Of a stretch of 35,568 nucleotides of DNA, positions 34,024 to 35,568 are shown one piece after another. The translations under genes and the position numbers were made by a program. The DNA is taken from assembly GCA_945906935.1 (NCBI GenBank), contig CAMDSO010000033.1, forward strand, positions 1 through 35,568. The letters run 5' to 3'. How positions within the stretch are numbered: the stretch's first letter is position 1; every line of letters starts with the position of its first letter. This DNA is from Bordetella parapertussis. Its GTDB lineage: Bacteria > Pseudomonadota > Gammaproteobacteria > Burkholderiales > SG8-41. Below the pieces are notes generated by a model. It saw only the letters and a list, made by a program, of their open reading frames with translations. It made no database searches and was not told where the DNA came from.

Positions 34024-35226
34024 GTGCGCAGCAAGCATATGGTTTTTGCCACCCTGCTGGCCGCGCTGGCGATGCTGGGGCCGTTTTCGATCGACACGTA
34101 TATGCCGTCGTTCCCGGCGATCGGTCGCAGTCTGGCTGCTTCGACCTTTGAATTGCAGTGGACCATTAGTGCGTTTCTCGCCACCTTTGCGCTGATGTCG
34201 CTGTTTCACGGCGCGATCTCCGACTCCTATGGGCGGCGCCCCGTTATCCTCGTGAATCTGGCTTTGTTCGTGATTGCCAGTGTCGGCTGCGCGCTGGCCG
34301 CGGCATTTCACCAGCTGCTCTGGTTTCGCGCCCTGCAGGGGCTGGCCGGTGGCGCTGGCATCATTGTCGGCCGCGCCATGATCCGCGACAGTTTCGCCGG
34401 CGACGATGCGCAGCGCATGATGTCCACCGTCACCATGATTTTCGGGCTGGCACCGGCGATTGCGCCCATCGTCGGCGGTTGGCTGCAAGCCGCATTCGGC
34501 TGGCGTGCGGTGTTTGTTTTCCTCGCGCTCTATCCGGCGGTTCTGTTGGTCGCCTGCTACCGCTTGTTGCCGGAGACCCTGCCGCCGTCGGCGCGTCAGC
34601 CGTTTGTGGCGCGGGTGTTGATGGCCAACTACGCCAAGCTGTTGGGCAACACGCGCTTAATCCTGTTGTCGTCGGCGATTGCGTTTAATTTTTGTGCGTT
34701 CTTTCTGTATATCGCTGCCGCGCCGGTAATTATTTATCAATGGCTCGGTCTCGGCGAAACCGAGTTCGCGTGGTTGTTCATCCCGGGTATCGGCGGCATC
34801 GTCATCGGTGCGTTCCTGTCCGGGCGTCTGGCCGGCCGGCTGTCGCGCACACAGACACTGCGCCTCGGCTATGCGGTGATGTTTGCGGCGGTGGTTTGCA
34901 ATGTGGCCTATCACGCGGCGGCGGCACCGGCGTTGCCGTGGACGGTGTTGTGCGTGATGTTTTATACGCTGGGCATGGCGATCGCGATGCCGACGCTGAC
35001 GCTGCTTGCGCTGGATTTATTTCCGGACAACCGCGGTATGGCGGCGTCCCTGCAGGGTTTCCAGCACAGCTTGTTTACGGCGGTGGCCGCGGTGGCCATC
35101 GTGCCGTATGTCGCTGACTCGGCGCTGGCGGTGGCACTCACGGCGACGGCGCTGTTGGTCTGTGGGACTGTTTGCGCAAGCCGTTTCCTGCGGGCAAGCC
35201 CTGCACCGGAGAAATCGCATGCATGA
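34024..35226 (+). CDS. Bcr/CflA-type MFS drug-resistance transporter
   Basis: The 400-residue 12-helix major-facilitator exporter opens with SKHMVFATLLAALAMLGPFS then IDTYMPSFPAIGRSL, the Bcr/CflA N-terminus. The loop 2-3 motif HGAISDSYGRRPVILVNLAL and motif C-like IFGLAPAIAPIVGGWLQAAF are present. The start is the GTG at 34024 with AAGGA eight bases upstream; an ATG at 34039 is also possible. Its TGA overlaps the next gene by 8 bases. Substrate range cannot be inferred. Confidence 0.88.
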   Translation: MRSKHMVFATLLAALAMLGPFSIDTYMPSFPAIGRSLAASTFELQWTISAFLATFALMSLFHGAISDSYGRRPVILVNLALFVIASVGCALAAAFHQLLWFRALQGLAGGAGIIVGRAMIRDSFAGDDAQRMMSTVTMIFGLAPAIAPIVGGWLQAAFGWRAVFVFLALYPAVLLVACYRLLPETLPPSARQPFVARVLMANYAKLLGNTRLILLSSAIAFNFCAFFLYIAAAPVIIYQWLGLGETEFAWLFIPGIGGIVIGAFLSGRLAGRLSRTQTLRLGYAVMFAAVVCNVAYHAAAAPALPWTVLCVMFYTLGMAIAMPTLTLLALDLFPDNRGMAASLQGFQHSLFTAVAAVAIVPYVADSALAVALTATALLVCGTVCASRFLRASPAPEKSHA

Positions 35227-35568
35227 AATTATCCTCTGGTCGGAGGAATTGCGCGCGGCTTATTTGTATCGGGTGGTAGCCGAGGCCGAGACCGCTACGC
35301 CGCGGCAAAAAAATTTTCTTGATCTGGCCACTGAAGCTGAAAGTCAGGCCGCCATTTGGGCCGACAAGGTGCGGGTTGCCGGTGGCGGGTTGCCGGTGTT
35401 GACGCCGGATGTGCGCGCACGTGTCGTTGCCCTGTTTGCGCTCGGAGCTACTTTGTCGCTGTTCACAGGTCGTAGCACGTTACTTATTGGCCTGCGCATG
35501 CTGGCCATCGGTGCGGCGGCCAGTGGGGTGACCTTTATGATCGGCCGCCCGCTTGGGGTGAGTGTGGC
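35219..35568 (+). CDS. Ferritin-like/VIT1-related membrane protein, cut by right edge
   Basis: The frame is open from ATG 35219 to the window end (about 116 codons visible): MHEIILWSEELRAAYLYRVV, AEAETATPRQKNFLDLATEA, ESQAAIWADKVRVAGGGLP. The helical N-terminus with regularly spaced Glu (WSEELRAAYLYRVVAEAE) resembles the rubrerythrin-like domain found at the N-terminus of some VIT1/CCC1 metal transporters. Hydrophobic segments follow (VVALFALGATLSLF; LLIGLRMLAIGAAASGVTFM). The start overlaps the transporter stop in the pattern ATGCATGA. The assignment is tentative because the C-terminal part is missing. Confidence 0.6.
   Translation, partial: MHEIILWSEELRAAYLYRVVAEAETATPRQKNFLDLATEAESQAAIWADKVRVAGGGLPVLTPDVRARVVALFALGATLSLFTGRSTLLIGLRMLAIGAAASGVTFMIGRPLGVSV

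Overview
The window is a GC-rich bacterial chromosome segment with tightly packed core genes. The gene content points to a betaproteobacterium, probably Burkholderiales or a near relative: two Bug-type (TctC) solute receptors, the PF08886-type GshA followed by GshB, an EIIA-Man/HPr/EI phosphorelay, a metX-metW pair, a SpecificRecomb (Gcr) protein and a YifB/ComM protein. The genus cannot be fixed from the sequence alone. I see no rRNA or tRNA gene, CRISPR array, insertion sequence or prophage, and no gene-free stretch longer than 300 bases.

Layout. 1-1896 (minus): mreB followed by mreC, the latter cut by the left edge. 1984-5376 (plus): gatC-gatA-gatB, the Asp/Glu-tRNA amidotransferase. 5442-7541 (minus): pyrE followed by two paralogous exported coiled-coil proteins. 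7652-9549 (plus): an exonuclease III-family gene overlapping a DSD1/D-threonine-aldolase-like PLP enzyme. 9562-12709 (minus): an AmpG-like transporter, a DUF1134 (EipA-like) protein, a GIY-YIG gene interrupted by an in-frame TGA, and a cupin. 12983-21047 (plus): a catabolic-looking series of aconitase-family large and small subunits, a carboxymuconolactone-decarboxylase-like protein, a Bug receptor, a GST-like protein, a SpecificRecomb membrane protein, a D-2-hydroxyacid dehydrogenase and a second Bug receptor. 21058-22811 (minus): metX-metW. 23037-27891 (minus): gshA-gshB-EIIA-ptsH-ptsI. 28148-28753 (minus): a PPOX-type flavoprotein. 28980-31747 (minus): a TorF-like porin, glnK and amtB. 32010 to the end (plus): ubiK, a ComM/YifB ATPase, a Bcr/CflA-type exporter and a partial ferritin-like/VIT1-related gene.

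Regulation. The metX leader carries a convincing SAM-II riboswitch followed by an intrinsic terminator, with a TTGACA promoter box upstream, so methionine synthesis is probably controlled by transcription attenuation. The porin-glnK-amtB operon has a near-consensus sigma-54 (-24/-12) promoter, which fits nitrogen control. A 30-bp hyphenated palindrome lies between the AmpG-like gene and the aconitase-family cluster and may be an operator.

The least expected structure is a dispersed intergenic element with CTCAC/GTGAG-rich inverted arms. It occurs three times (gatC/gatA, gatA/gatB, ptsH/ptsI). Each copy fills the gap between two same-strand genes, and in the gatA copy it supplies the stop codon and the last few residues.
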